DNA from: an uncultured bacterium
GTDB lineage: Bacteria; Bacillota; Clostridia; Oscillospirales; Ruminococcaceae
Length of the DNA stretch: 64,000 nucleotides
Direction of reading: 5' to 3'
NCBI GenBank assembly: GCA_934875375.1
Contig: CAKXHL010000003.1
Span: 1-64,000, forward strand
A model generated the notes under the pieces. It searched no databases and was not told where the DNA came from. It worked only from the letters and a program-made list of their open reading frames with translations. Shown piece by piece: positions 33,912-42,936 of the stretch. Position 1 is the first letter of the stretch. Every line of letters begins with the position of its first letter. The translations under genes and the position numbers were made by a program.

Positions 33912-35366
33912 TCAAAGCCCTTCTTCTACGATTTTGTAAATTTCGTCCATATTCAGTGACTGGCGCATTCCATCGGCCAAAAGGTCATACTGGTGCTGTT
34001 TATACGTCTCCATGTCCAGCGCCTGTACCGATGCGGGATCCAACCCCTTTTGCCGCATCAGCGCTCTTACCAGCGCCCGCGTAGTTTCCTGCCGGTCAAA
34101 CAGTCCGTGCAGATAGGTTCCGTACACGTTTTCCTGGTGCACCAGATTCCGATTCGTCCCCGTCCGGCCCATGTGGATTTCATACCCATCAAAAGGCTGG
34201 CCTGACAATTCCGACAATACGCCGCCTACTGTATCCAATACCCCCTGGGCGCGGACGCGGGTTTTTTCTCCGGCAAATTCGGTTTCCAGCGGTAAAAGGC
34301 CCATGCCCGAAATTTCTCCGCCATGTTCTACTCCCAACGGATCGCGAATCGCCCTGCCCAGCATTTGAAAGCCGCCGCAGACTCCCAGTATCGGTTTTCC
34401 CGCCGCTGCGTGCTTTTGCACCGCTGCCTCCAAACCATTCTGGCGCATCCACAACAAATCGTCCATGGTATTCTTGGTTCCGGGCAGGATGATCAAATCC
34501 GGTTTGCCCAGCTGTCCCGGCGCGGCGACATAGCGCACCGAAACCTGATCGATATATTCCAGCGGGTTAAAATCTGTAAAGTTGGAAATGCGCGGCAGGC
34601 GGATCACCGCAATGTCTATGTCCGCAGCCTTATCCCGGCGGGAGAAACGCTCGCTCAAGCTATCCTCGTCGTCCACGTCCAAATGCAGATACGGCACCAC
34701 CCCCAAAGTTGGGATATGGATAATATCCTCCAGCATTTTAAGCCCCGGCTCCAAAATCTTGACATCACCGCGAAACTTGTTGATGATTGTCCCCTTAATC
34801 ATCCTTTTTTCTTCTTCCTCCAGCAGCAGCATGGTGCCAGCCAGTGCGGCGAACACGCCTCCCCGGTCAATGTCTCCCACCAACAGCACTGGTGATCGGG
34901 ACATTTTCGCCATGCCCATGTTGACAATATCGTTCTCCCGAAGGTTAATTTCTGCCGGGCTGCCGGCCCCCTCTATGACGATGATATCGTTTTCTTGGTC
35001 CAGCCGACCATAAGCGGCCATAATATCGGGAATCAGCTGCGGTTTATATTGGTAATAGTCCGCCGCCCGCATAACGCCGCGCACTTCGCCGTTAACGATC
35101 ACCTGAGAGCCTTGATCGCTGGTGGGCTTGAGCAGGATTGGATTCATATCCACTACCGGTTCCAGTCCGGCAGCCTCCGCTTGCATTACCTGAGCGCGCC
35201 CCATTTCCAATCCATCCCGGGTAATGTAGGAATTCAACGCCATATTCTGAGATTTAAACGGCGCGACCCGATAGCCATCCTGACGAAAAATCCGGCATAA
35301 TCCCGCCGCGATTAAACTTTTCCCGGCATTGGACGTTGTGCCTTGAATCATAATTGCCTTTGCCAT
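33912..35366 (-). CDS. cobQ: Cobyric acid synthase
   Basis: This 484-residue ATP- and glutamine-dependent amidase (CobQ/CbiP) forms adenosylcobyric acid by amidating four side chains. It has an N-terminal dethiobiotin-synthetase-like P-loop (GTTSNAGKS), then ENDIIVIEGAGSPAEINL, and a C-terminal class I glutaminase domain with LGVCGGFQMLG (nucleophilic Cys) and a late His in GTYLHGLF. The start overlaps the cobD end by 19 nt. Confidence 0.95.
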   Translation of the reverse strand: MAKAIMIQGTTSNAGKSLIAAGLCRIFRQDGYRVAPFKSQNMALNSYITRDGLEMGRAQVMQAEAAGLEPVVDMNPILLKPTSDQGSQVIVNGEVRGVMRAADYYQYKPQLIPDIMAAYGRLDQENDIIVIEGAGSPAEINLRENDIVNMGMAKMSRSPVLLVGDIDRGGVFAALAGTMLLLEEEEKRMIKGTIINKFRGDVKILEPGLKMLEDIIHIPTLGVVPYLHLDVDDEDSLSERFSRRDKAADIDIAVIRLPRISNFTDFNPLEYIDQVSVRYVAAPGQLGKPDLIILPGTKNTMDDLLWMRQNGLEAAVQKHAAAGKPILGVCGGFQMLGRAIRDPLGVEHGGEISGMGLLPLETEFAGEKTRVRAQGVLDTVGGVLSELSGQPFDGYEIHMGRTGTNRNLVHQENVYGTYLHGLFDRQETTRALVRALMRQKGLDPASVQALDMETYKQHQYDLLADGMRQSLNMDEIYKIVEEGL

Positions 35367-36451
35367 TTTGATCCGCTCCCCTCTTTTTTCGTCTGCAAAA
35401 TCTGTCGAATGCCATCCAGCAGCCTAATATTGTCTTTCCGGCTTTTGACTGCAATACGGCAATAACTGCCGTCCAGCCCCCGATAATTGCCACAGCAGCG
35501 GATGAGAATCCCCAGCCGTTCCAAACGCTGGGGCAAATCTGCCAGCGGCGCCCGAAAAAACAGATAATTGGCTTTTCCGTCATACACCAATAATCCCAGA
35601 GCAGCAAGCTCTTCCTGCAAAAATATCCGTTCTTCGGCCACAAACCGTTTGGTCTTTTCCACAAAGTCCCGCTGAGACAGCGCTGCAACGCCGCAGCGGG
35701 ACGCAGGGGTGGATACGCTCCAGGCCTGGCCCGTCCCGCTGATCTGCCGGATGCGGTTTTCATCCGCGCACAGTGCATATCCCAGCCGAATTCCCGCCAT
35801 CGCATACATTTTTGTAAACGCTTTGAGGATGATTGTTCCAGGGAAATCCCGTAAAAAGGGTAAAGCGGTATAGCACTGTTCTTCTTCCAAAAAATCAGTA
35901 AAACATTCATCCAGCACCAATAAGGTTCCGGATTTTTGACAGCGTTTCATCAACTGGAAAATCCAATCAGATTCCATCGCCACGCCGGTGGGGTTGTTGG
36001 GATTGCAGAAAAAACAGATATCCACTCCCGGCTGAATCGCCTCTAAAAAGCGATCATCCGGTGCAAATCTTTTCTCCTTCGGCAAATCAAAATACGAAAT
36101 CTCACAGTCCACACATTCCAGCGCCTCGGCATATTCTGAAAAAGTTGGCGCGGGCAAAACAGCGCGTTTCGGCTTTTGGCTCAGCACCATCCGCCAGATA
36201 ATATCCGCCGCACCGTTTCCGCATACAACCCAGCTTTCCGGAACGCCGTATTCCTCTCCAATCGCCCGGCGCAGTGCCCGGCACTGGGGATCCGGATAGC
36301 TTTGATATGCGTCCGGATCCTGGCACAAGGCATCTTTTACCGCCTGGGGCATTCCCAGCGGATTGAGATTTGCCGAAAAATCAACCAGCTCCACCCCGTC
36401 CGGAAAATCCCGCTCGGTATAAATATCACCGCCGTGTTCTTTTTTTACCAT
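35348..36451 (-). CDS. cobD: L-threonine-O-3-phosphate decarboxylase
   Basis: This 367-residue PLP enzyme of aminotransferase fold makes (R)-1-amino-2-propanol phosphate for the nucleotide loop of B12. FSANLNPLG at the N-terminus, NPNNPTGV, DECFTDF and the PLP-Lys motif LKAFTKMYAMAGIRLGY mark the family. The ATG at 36451 overlaps the cbiB end by 7 nt. A histidinol-phosphate aminotransferase is the main alternative, but the cluster position supports CobD. Confidence 0.92.
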   Translation of the reverse strand: MVKKEHGGDIYTERDFPDGVELVDFSANLNPLGMPQAVKDALCQDPDAYQSYPDPQCRALRRAIGEEYGVPESWVVCGNGAADIIWRMVLSQKPKRAVLPAPTFSEYAEALECVDCEISYFDLPKEKRFAPDDRFLEAIQPGVDICFFCNPNNPTGVAMESDWIFQLMKRCQKSGTLLVLDECFTDFLEEEQCYTALPFLRDFPGTIILKAFTKMYAMAGIRLGYALCADENRIRQISGTGQAWSVSTPASRCGVAALSQRDFVEKTKRFVAEERIFLQEELAALGLLVYDGKANYLFFRAPLADLPQRLERLGILIRCCGNYRGLDGSYCRIAVKSRKDNIRLLDGIRQILQTKKEGSGSKWQRQL

Positions 36452-37410
36452 AAAAGCACCCCCACCAAACGCACCGCCAAAAACAGGCATAAACTCAATA
36501 CTGAGGTCAGCGTCATCAGACGGCAGGATAACGGGATATCCTCTGCTGTTACCGGACGACCCGGATCGCCTATGGTCGGCTTATGAACCAGTTGGCCAAA
36601 ATAAAACGCATCTCCTGCCAGCTGCACCCCCAGCGCCCCGGCGCAAACCGATTCTGTTCGGGCACTGTTGGGACTGGTATGATTTTTGCGATCCCTTTTA
36701 TAGATGCGCTGGGTATTTTTCCCATCTAACCCCAGCAAATAAGAAGCGCCGATCATCAGCCAGGCCGACAGAATGGCGGGTATAAAATTCACCACATCAT
36801 CCAGCTTTGCCGCAGCCCTGCCAAAATAGAGATAGGTTTCGTTTTTGTAGCCGATCATGGAATCCATGGTATTGATTGCTTTATACAAAAACCCCATCGG
36901 CGCACCGCCGATGGCTAAATAAAAAAGCGGAGCCACGATCCCGTCCGAAGTGTTTTCCGCCACGGTTTCTACCGCTGCTTTTGCCACATGCTCCCCATCC
37001 AAATTCTGCGTGTCACGCCCCACAATCCAGGAAAGGTAGTGCCGCGCCTGTGGCAAATCGCCCTTTTTCAGCGGAAAATACACTCGCATACTCTCTGTCC
37101 GCAAACTTTTGGTTGCCGGAATCTGGTAGCAAAAAAGCACTTCCAATCCAAACCGAACAGCCGGATGAATCAAACCTGCGGCATATAAAATCCCAAGCGG
37201 CACAAAAAAGCCCAGCAAAAACATACAGACTGCCAGCACCGATCCGGCCCACAATTCTGCTTTGGGCGTTTTGGGGAACACGCTGCGCAGCAGTTTTTCT
37301 CCTTTGCTGATACACCAGCCCATTAGCTGAACCGGGTGCGGCAACCAATGCGGATCCCCGAACAAAAGATCCAACAGGTAACCACATAGCACCGCCAGTA
37401 ATATTTCCAT
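36445..37410 (-). CDS. cbiB: Adenosylcobinamide-phosphate synthase
   Basis: This 321-residue membrane protein attaches aminopropanol phosphate to adenosylcobyric acid. It starts with a membrane helix then LFGDPHWLPHPVQLMG, has VAKAAVETVAENTSDGIVAPLF (as AETVAENTSDG-type core) and NTMDSMIGYKN. Several hydrophobic segments are visible. The ATG follows the cobC stop by one base. Confidence 0.95.
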   Translation of the reverse strand: MEILLAVLCGYLLDLLFGDPHWLPHPVQLMGWCISKGEKLLRSVFPKTPKAELWAGSVLAVCMFLLGFFVPLGILYAAGLIHPAVRFGLEVLFCYQIPATKSLRTESMRVYFPLKKGDLPQARHYLSWIVGRDTQNLDGEHVAKAAVETVAENTSDGIVAPLFYLAIGGAPMGFLYKAINTMDSMIGYKNETYLYFGRAAAKLDDVVNFIPAILSAWLMIGASYLLGLDGKNTQRIYKRDRKNHTSPNSARTESVCAGALGVQLAGDAFYFGQLVHKPTIGDPGRPVTAEDIPLSCRLMTLTSVLSLCLFLAVRLVGVLLW

Positions 37411-37411
37411 C

Positions 37412-38014
37412 TCATTCCCTCCCGTCTGTCAGCGAGGCAATTTGCCAAGCCTGCCGCGCTGTCGGATCATACCAGAATCGGTAACCACCGCCGTTGGATG
37501 CCTGCCAATCGTAAAAATCCCGGTGCGGCATGGAAAAAGCTTCTAATACTGCCATTATTGTGCCGCCATGACAGACAACTGCCAGAGTCCCGTCCGGATG
37601 CCGTTCCGCCGCTTTTTGCGCAATGGCGGCAAATGCGCTCTTACTGCGCACGCGAAACGCCATCGGATCCTCACCGCTGGGAAACGGGATTGTCCCGCCG
37701 CTGTCCAGCCATTTTTGATAAGCCGCTTCATTCTTTAGCTGATCGTAGGTTTTCCCTTCATATTCACCAAAATCGCATTCCCGCAAATCTTCACAAACAT
37801 TTGCTGAAATCCCCGGGTACAAAATCTCGGCCGTTTGCGCGCAACGGCGTAGGGGACTATGCCACACTTCATCCGGTAGAGGAAAACACCCTGCCAGCCT
37901 TTCCAGTTCGGCGCGTCCCTCAAGGCAAAGCGGCTGGTCGGTAACGCCGATATACGCCTTCTTCAAATTCCCCTCGGTTTTTCCATGCCGAATCAAATAC
38001 ACCAAAATTTTCAT
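37412..38014 (-). CDS. cobC: Alpha-ribazole phosphatase-like histidine phosphatase
   Basis: This 200-residue protein of the phosphoglycerate-mutase fold has the phospho-His motif LIRHGKTEGN near residue 6, SPLRRCAQTAEIL, the acidic RECDFGEYEG and the second His in VVCHGGTIM. In this operon it most likely dephosphorylates alpha-ribazole phosphate or the cobalamin 5'-phosphate. GGAGATC precedes the ATG at 38014, which overlaps the upstream stop as ATGA. Confidence 0.88.
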   Translation of the reverse strand: MKILVYLIRHGKTEGNLKKAYIGVTDQPLCLEGRAELERLAGCFPLPDEVWHSPLRRCAQTAEILYPGISANVCEDLRECDFGEYEGKTYDQLKNEAAYQKWLDSGGTIPFPSGEDPMAFRVRSKSAFAAIAQKAAERHPDGTLAVVCHGGTIMAVLEAFSMPHRDFYDWQASNGGGYRFWYDPTARQAWQIASLTDGRE

Positions 38015-38400
38015 TTTTTCTTGATCTCCAATGCTACACCGCAAAACACCCGCTCCACCGACGGGGTGGATTTTGCGATCTCACACAAAATCCGCCCCAC
38101 CTGTTCCCGCCAGTCCCGCTCAAACCGATCCATCGGAATCACGCCGCAGCCGATTTCATCGCAGACTACAACCCTAACTGCGCCTTCTTGCAATCCTTTT
38201 CGAACAACCTGCACAGGATCAGCCTCGCTTTTCATCAATCGACGCACCAGCATATGCAGCCCGTACAAAGCAGGAAGAGAAAAGGCTTTGTCCAAACTGC
38301 ACACCGCGCCGTCAGAAATCTCCGAATCCAAAAAGCCCAGTTCTGACAATCGTTCTTTTTTTCCGCTGCGGGTCCCACCTACAATTAACTTTTCTACCAT
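38011..38400 (-). CDS. Short CobU-like protein with degenerate P-loop
   Basis: This 129-residue protein begins MVEKLIVGGTRSGKKERLSE. The GGTRSGKK resembles the CobU Walker A but ends in Lys instead of Ser/Thr. The C-terminal half (VVVCDEIGCGVIPMDRFERDW and RVFCGVALEIK) matches the CobU C-terminus. The guanylylated-His motif of CobU is missing and the length is about 50 residues short of the family. It overlaps the cobS stop and the cobC start. It may be a regulatory or inactive paralogue of CobU; activity is uncertain. Confidence 0.72.
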   Translation of the reverse strand: MVEKLIVGGTRSGKKERLSELGFLDSEISDGAVCSLDKAFSLPALYGLHMLVRRLMKSEADPVQVVRKGLQEGAVRVVVCDEIGCGVIPMDRFERDWREQVGRILCEIAKSTPSVERVFCGVALEIKKK

Positions 38401-39167
38401 TCCAACATTCCTCCAAAGGTGCAGACCGCCAAAACTGCCAGCTCCGTCATCTGCAGAAAAAATCCCGCCAGATCGCCGGTAATCCCGCCGAACTGCTTTT
38501 TGCACAGGTGCCAAAAAACAATAAAAATAAGGCTTATGCCGATCAGCACCGCAACGCCTGCCCACCAAAAGCGCCAAATCAGCAAACCGCCTGCAAACGC
38601 CAGATAACATCCACAGCAAATTCGCACCGTTTTTTTGTCCGCATATCCAGAAAATAAATGCGCCAATCCGGAATTTTTTGCCGCCGGAAAACTCACCACC
38701 GCCATCGCCGAGCAGCAGCGGGAAAGGAAAAATCCAGCGCAGCAAGGTACCAGCAGGCGAGGCGAGGTATACAATTGCCCCCACAAAGCAAAGCTCGCCA
38801 GCAGATAACCGCCGCAAACGATCACTCCAAAAGCTCCCACGTGCGGATCTTTTAAAATTTCCAGCTTTTTCTCCGTCTCCCGCCGTGAGTACAGCGCGTC
38901 AGCTGTATCCACCATACCGTCCAGATGAATACCGCCGGACACAATCAGGGGCAGTAACGTCATTCCCCCCGCAAACAGCATCTCGCCTGCATGCCAGGCT
39001 CGGCATAACCACGCCCATCCCAAACAGAGTCCGCCGATCAGCAGCCCGACCCACGAAAAAAAGCAAAACAGATATCGCATTGTATCCGCATGCCAAGGCA
39101 CCTGTGGCATTGGTACCGTCGAATACATGGAAAAGGCGGCGCAAAACCCACTAACCCATTTTTTCAA
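38394..39167 (-). CDS. cobS: Adenosylcobinamide-GDP ribazoletransferase (cobalamin synthase)
   Basis: This 257-residue membrane protein joins adenosylcobinamide-GDP with alpha-ribazole. Marks are FSMYSTVPMP near the start and the metal-binding HLDGMVDTADAL block, then KDPHVGAFG. Six or so membrane helices are present. The TTG at 39167 has GGAGG 7 nt upstream and gives MKKWVSGFC; an ATG seven codons earlier lacks a site. It overlaps the cobU end by 17 nt. Confidence 0.92.
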   Translation of the reverse strand: MKKWVSGFCAAFSMYSTVPMPQVPWHADTMRYLFCFFSWVGLLIGGLCLGWAWLCRAWHAGEMLFAGGMTLLPLIVSGGIHLDGMVDTADALYSRRETEKKLEILKDPHVGAFGVIVCGGYLLASFALWGQLYTSPRLLVPCCAGFFLSRCCSAMAVVSFPAAKNSGLAHLFSGYADKKTVRICCGCYLAFAGGLLIWRFWWAGVAVLIGISLIFIVFWHLCKKQFGGITGDLAGFFLQMTELAVLAVCTFGGMLEW

Positions 39168-39702
39168 GCAAAGCCCTCCCCTGTCCATTCTGCCGGTGAA
39201 TTACCGGTATGCCGCAGCAAAGCTCTGCTGTAAGATCGGCCTGCGCCGCAAGGTACTGGTTAACCACCGATAGGTTTTTTAGATATTCCTCGGTGTATGG
39301 CCCATAGTCCAACCCATCGCAAAATAAATCACCAGACACGACCACCAGATTGGAAACCGATGCCTGTAAAGCGTCCAGCCCCTTTTTGACCGAGTCAAGC
39401 GCCCTTTTTCCCGCGCCGGACGGACTATACATTTCGTTTGCCATCCAGTTGGTCATACATTCCAACAGCACAGTGTCACAGCAAAAGGAGTCTGCTTTGT
39501 CTGCCAGCGAAGTATAGATTTCCACCGTCTGAAATCCTTTTTCCCGCCGGAGAGCCCGGTGTTTTTGAATGCGCTCCTGCGCTTCTTTTCCGAAGGGCTC
39601 CATAGTGGCAAGATAACATTTCTTTCCTCCTAACGCCACAGCCAGCGCCTCCGCCCAAGCTGATTTGCCACTGGCGGCACCACCTGCTACAAACGCGAGC
39701 AT
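39151..39702 (-). CDS. cobU: Adenosylcobinamide kinase / adenosylcobinamide-phosphate guanylyltransferase
   Basis: This 183-residue bifunctional enzyme has an intact Walker A GGAASGKS (residues 7-14), the guanylylated His in RIQKHRALRRE (His48) and LLECMTNWMANEM. It phosphorylates adenosylcobinamide, then transfers GMP. It overlaps cobT by 16 nt. It is the canonical member of the two CobU-type proteins of the operon. Confidence 0.92.
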   Translation of the reverse strand: MLAFVAGGAASGKSAWAEALAVALGGKKCYLATMEPFGKEAQERIQKHRALRREKGFQTVEIYTSLADKADSFCCDTVLLECMTNWMANEMYSPSGAGKRALDSVKKGLDALQASVSNLVVVSGDLFCDGLDYGPYTEEYLKNLSVVNQYLAAQADLTAELCCGIPVIHRQNGQGRALLEKMG

Positions 39703-40772
39703 TGCGCTTCCTCCTTTTTAAAGTCGGTATAGGGTTCCAATTCAATCTCTGAAAAAGAACTCATTTTTTCATATACCGCTAATCCCAAATCCAAGACCGG
39801 AAATAAGGTCACCGCACCGGTTCCCTCGCCCAAGCACATCCCTGCGTGAAGAATGGCCCTTTGTCCCAATGCATCCAGCAACATCTGCCCGGCAGGTTCA
39901 GCCGATACGTGAGAGGCCAACAGGTACTCGGCGCAAGCCGGACACAGCCGGACGGCAATCAGCGCCGCCGCCGCGGAGATCAATCCGTCAATCACCACCG
40001 GGACACCGGCAGATGCGCCTCCCAAAAATGCACCGGCAAGCCCAGCTAAATCCAATCCGCCAACCTTGGACAGTACATCCAGCGCGTCGTCCGGGTTTGG
40101 CCGGTTTACCGCAATACCTCGCCGGATGGTCTCTACCTTCCGGACAAGGCCCTCGGAGGAAAGGCCCGCGCCTACGCCGGTAACTTCGGCCGGATCACAT
40201 CCTAACAGCACCGATACCACCGCCGCGGTGGTAGTGGTGTTGCCAATTCCCATTTCACCAGTGGCAATGGCACGGTATCCCTCATTTGCCAGCTGCCGCG
40301 CCAGGCGAATGCCGGTTTCCACCGCCCGGACCGCCTCCTCCCGGCGCATAGCAGGTCCCAGAGTGAAATCATCGGTTCCCAACCGGATTTTTTCCTGTAA
40401 AAGACCGGGAACCTCCATCGGCTTGGATACACCGATATCCACCGGTATCAAATCCACTCCGGCTTTTTCAGCCATGACACAGGAGCTTGTCTTTCCCTTG
40501 GTGAAATTTTCAGTCACAATGGCAGTCACGCTTTGATCGGTCTGCGTCACTCCTTGGGCAACCACACCGTTATCCGCACAAAAAACCAGCAATGCCCGGG
40601 GAGAAAAAGATACGCGCGATGTTCGCTGCATACCGGCGGCACGGATGATCGTCTCTTCTAAAAGGCCCAGACTGTGCAGCGGTTTGGCAATGTTGTCCCA
40701 TCGGCGGGCAGCCTGTTCCATAGCCGTCTTGTCCAATGGCTGAATCGACCGGATTGTTTTTTGCAAATTCAT
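39687..40772 (-). CDS. cobT: Nicotinate-nucleotide-dimethylbenzimidazole phosphoribosyltransferase
   Basis: This 361-residue enzyme activates the lower-ligand base as alpha-ribazole phosphate. Seen motifs are LLVFCADNGVVAQGV, TGEMGIGNTTTTAAV, GGLDLAGLAGAFLG and the catalytic-Glu block LGEGTGAV near the C-terminus. The ATG at 40772 (AAGGAG upstream) overlaps the cbiA stop as ATGA; the same frame stays open 125 codons further, which is not coding. Genes for DMB synthesis (bza) are not in the window. Confidence 0.95.
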   Translation of the reverse strand: MNLQKTIRSIQPLDKTAMEQAARRWDNIAKPLHSLGLLEETIIRAAGMQRTSRVSFSPRALLVFCADNGVVAQGVTQTDQSVTAIVTENFTKGKTSSCVMAEKAGVDLIPVDIGVSKPMEVPGLLQEKIRLGTDDFTLGPAMRREEAVRAVETGIRLARQLANEGYRAIATGEMGIGNTTTTAAVVSVLLGCDPAEVTGVGAGLSSEGLVRKVETIRRGIAVNRPNPDDALDVLSKVGGLDLAGLAGAFLGGASAGVPVVIDGLISAAAALIAVRLCPACAEYLLASHVSAEPAGQMLLDALGQRAILHAGMCLGEGTGAVTLFPVLDLGLAVYEKMSSFSEIELEPYTDFKKEEAQCSRL

Positions 40773-42142
40773 ACTTTTTGCTCCTTTTGATATGTGGCGC
40801 ACTGCGCCAAAAAACGGGATGCTGCGTCCGGATTGCTCCAAAAATACAAATGGGGATATCCCGCGTACAACCGCGGCCCTGCCTGAACGCAAAAATACTC
40901 GTCTTTTCGTTTTCGGGCCAAAAAACTTTCGCCGTTCTTCGTCGTATCCGAATAATGAAAGGAATGGCCCCTGATTTGTCCGCCCGCTGGACAAATCATT
41001 TGCTCCCGGCGCGATAAAAGATCCACATAGCCAAACCGGACCAAGCGATCGGTCATCTGCCCTTTTCCCGGCAATGCACCTGCCATGGGAAAATCGTTGC
41101 CGGTTCGATCTGCCAACGACTGCTGTAAATACAAAAAGCCGCCGCACTCTGCAATCGTCGGCATTTCGTTTGTCACCGCCTGCCGCACCGATTGGCGCAT
41201 CGTCTCATTTTCTGCCAACAACCGCGCATATAATTCCGGGTACCCGCCACCCAAATACAGCCCGTCCAGATCCGGCGGCAGGGATTTATCGTGCAGCGGC
41301 GAAAAGGGAACCAACTTGGCGCCCATCTCTTCCAACAGTTCCAAATTATCCGCATAATAAAAGCAGAAAGCCTCGTCCAGCGCCACGCCAATGCGCACGG
41401 ATACCTGTTGCAGTGGCGGAAGGCTGGGCTTTTTGTACTCCAACGTAACGGTTGATTGAGCCAGCTGCAAAATACCGTCCAAATCCAGCGTTTTTTCAGC
41501 AGTCTCGGCCAAAAGCACCATTTTTTCCTTTAAATTCTCAATTTCCCCGGCAGTAACCAGTCCCAGATGCCGACTTTCTACCGACGCCTGCGGCACCACG
41601 GGAAAATAGCCCAGCGGCTGCAATCCCAAAGACTGTGCCATCTTCGCATAAGACGAATACATTCCGGCAGAGGACCCGTTGAAAATAACACCCGCAAGCT
41701 GATTGGGTGCAAATTGAGCATATCCCGACAGCAGGGCCGCCGCCGAAAGACTCATCCCTCTCGTGTTGACGACCAGAATTTCTGGCGTCTTGGTTACCAT
41801 CGCCAAATGATTGGAAGAAGCCTCCTGCGTATCCGGGCCAATGCCGTCATACATGCCCATAACGCCTTCGATCACCGAAATCTCCGCGTCAGCTGCCGCT
41901 CGGCAGAACAGATAGCGTACCGTATCTTCTCCACAGAAAAACAAATCCAGATTGCGTGAAGGGGTGCCAATCACCTTTTGATGAAACATCGGGTCGATAT
42001 AGTCCGGGCCGCATTTGAAAGAAGTCGCCTTCAACCCCCGATTGCAAAACGCTTGCAGCAGCGCGCAGACAACCGTTGTTTTACCGCAGCCGCTTCCAGT
42101 GCCGACCACTGCCACGCGAGGCGGATTTTTCTGCTGATTCAT
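40769..42142 (-). CDS. cbiA: Cobyrinate a,c-diamide synthase
   Basis: This 457-residue ATP-dependent amidase converts cobyrinate to the a,c-diamide. It has an N-terminal P-loop GTGSGCGKTT, SVIEGVMGMYDG, and a C-terminal glutaminase domain with LYLGGGYPELYA and the nucleophile in IAECGGFLYLQ. The ATG at 42142 overlaps the cbiJ stop. The frame open upstream to 42325 has no ribosome site. Confidence 0.95.
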   Translation of the reverse strand: MNQQKNPPRVAVVGTGSGCGKTTVVCALLQAFCNRGLKATSFKCGPDYIDPMFHQKVIGTPSRNLDLFFCGEDTVRYLFCRAAADAEISVIEGVMGMYDGIGPDTQEASSNHLAMVTKTPEILVVNTRGMSLSAAALLSGYAQFAPNQLAGVIFNGSSAGMYSSYAKMAQSLGLQPLGYFPVVPQASVESRHLGLVTAGEIENLKEKMVLLAETAEKTLDLDGILQLAQSTVTLEYKKPSLPPLQQVSVRIGVALDEAFCFYYADNLELLEEMGAKLVPFSPLHDKSLPPDLDGLYLGGGYPELYARLLAENETMRQSVRQAVTNEMPTIAECGGFLYLQQSLADRTGNDFPMAGALPGKGQMTDRLVRFGYVDLLSRREQMICPAGGQIRGHSFHYSDTTKNGESFLARKRKDEYFCVQAGPRLYAGYPHLYFWSNPDAASRFLAQCATYQKEQKV

Positions 42143-42918
42143 ACGTCCTTCCCCACTTTCTTTCCTGTCCATTCCACCAAATACTCCTGTACCTGTGTCA
42201 AAGAAAGGCCGTCTTCTTCCGGTCGGCGAATCACAAGGACCTGTGCGCCTGCACGCCGAGCCGCTTCCATTTTTTCCGCAAAACCGCCGGCGCCGCCGGA
42301 ATTTTTGGTCACTAGAAAACGGCACTCGAATTCCCGCAGGGTCGCGTCAGTAAAATCAGCGGAAAAAGGCCCCTGCATACACAAAAGATTCCTGCCTGAA
42401 ACTCCTGCCCGCCGACAGGCTGCAATGGATTCTTCCGCCGGCAAAACACGGGCAAATACCCGCTTTTTCTCCCGATTCAGCGGTGCAAATACCTCGATTT
42501 CCCGACTGCCGGTCGTCAGCAGAATGTTTCCCTGTGTTTTCTCCAGATAGTCTGCCGCATCTTTAGCCGATGCAAACTCCAGCGCGCCACTCTGATCGCC
42601 CCGATCCCGCAAGAGCCGCAGATATGGGACATTTTGCGCTGTGCAGGCACGCTTTAAATTGGCCGTAACTTCTCGCGCGTAAGGATGCGTCGCATCTATG
42701 ACCAGAGCAAAATCGCCGGTTTGCAGCCATCGCTCCATAGCTTCCTCATCCAGCCGCCCCACGTGAACGGATGCGTCCACACTTTCTCCCAGCGCCTGCA
42801 TGCCATAATCGCTGGCCACTGAAAGAGAAACCGGGATGCTTTGAAATCGGCAAAAATCATAAAGTTTTCTTCCCTCGACAGTTCCACCAAATAACAATAC
42901 TGTCTTACGTTTCTTCAT
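42139..42918 (-). CDS. cbiJ: Precorrin-6A / cobalt-precorrin-6A reductase
   Basis: This 259-residue NAD(P)H-dependent reductase (CbiJ/CobK) shows LLFGGTVEGRKL at the N-terminus, VIDATHPYA near residue 75 and FLVTKNSGGAGGF-EK near residue 205. It reduces the macrocycle of precorrin-6A. It lies 18 nt behind btuD and overlaps cbiA by 4 nt. Confidence 0.93.
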   Translation of the reverse strand: MKKRKTVLLFGGTVEGRKLYDFCRFQSIPVSLSVASDYGMQALGESVDASVHVGRLDEEAMERWLQTGDFALVIDATHPYAREVTANLKRACTAQNVPYLRLLRDRGDQSGALEFASAKDAADYLEKTQGNILLTTGSREIEVFAPLNREKKRVFARVLPAEESIAACRRAGVSGRNLLCMQGPFSADFTDATLREFECRFLVTKNSGGAGGFAEKMEAARRAGAQVLVIRRPEEDGLSLTQVQEYLVEWTGKKVGKDV

Positions 42919-42936
42919 CCCGCACCTCTTTTCGTC

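Noticed and set aside
39687..41147. Long N-terminal extension of CobT (486 codons)
   Set aside because: The first 125 codons overlap cbiA in another frame; the family start with AAGGAG lies at 40772.
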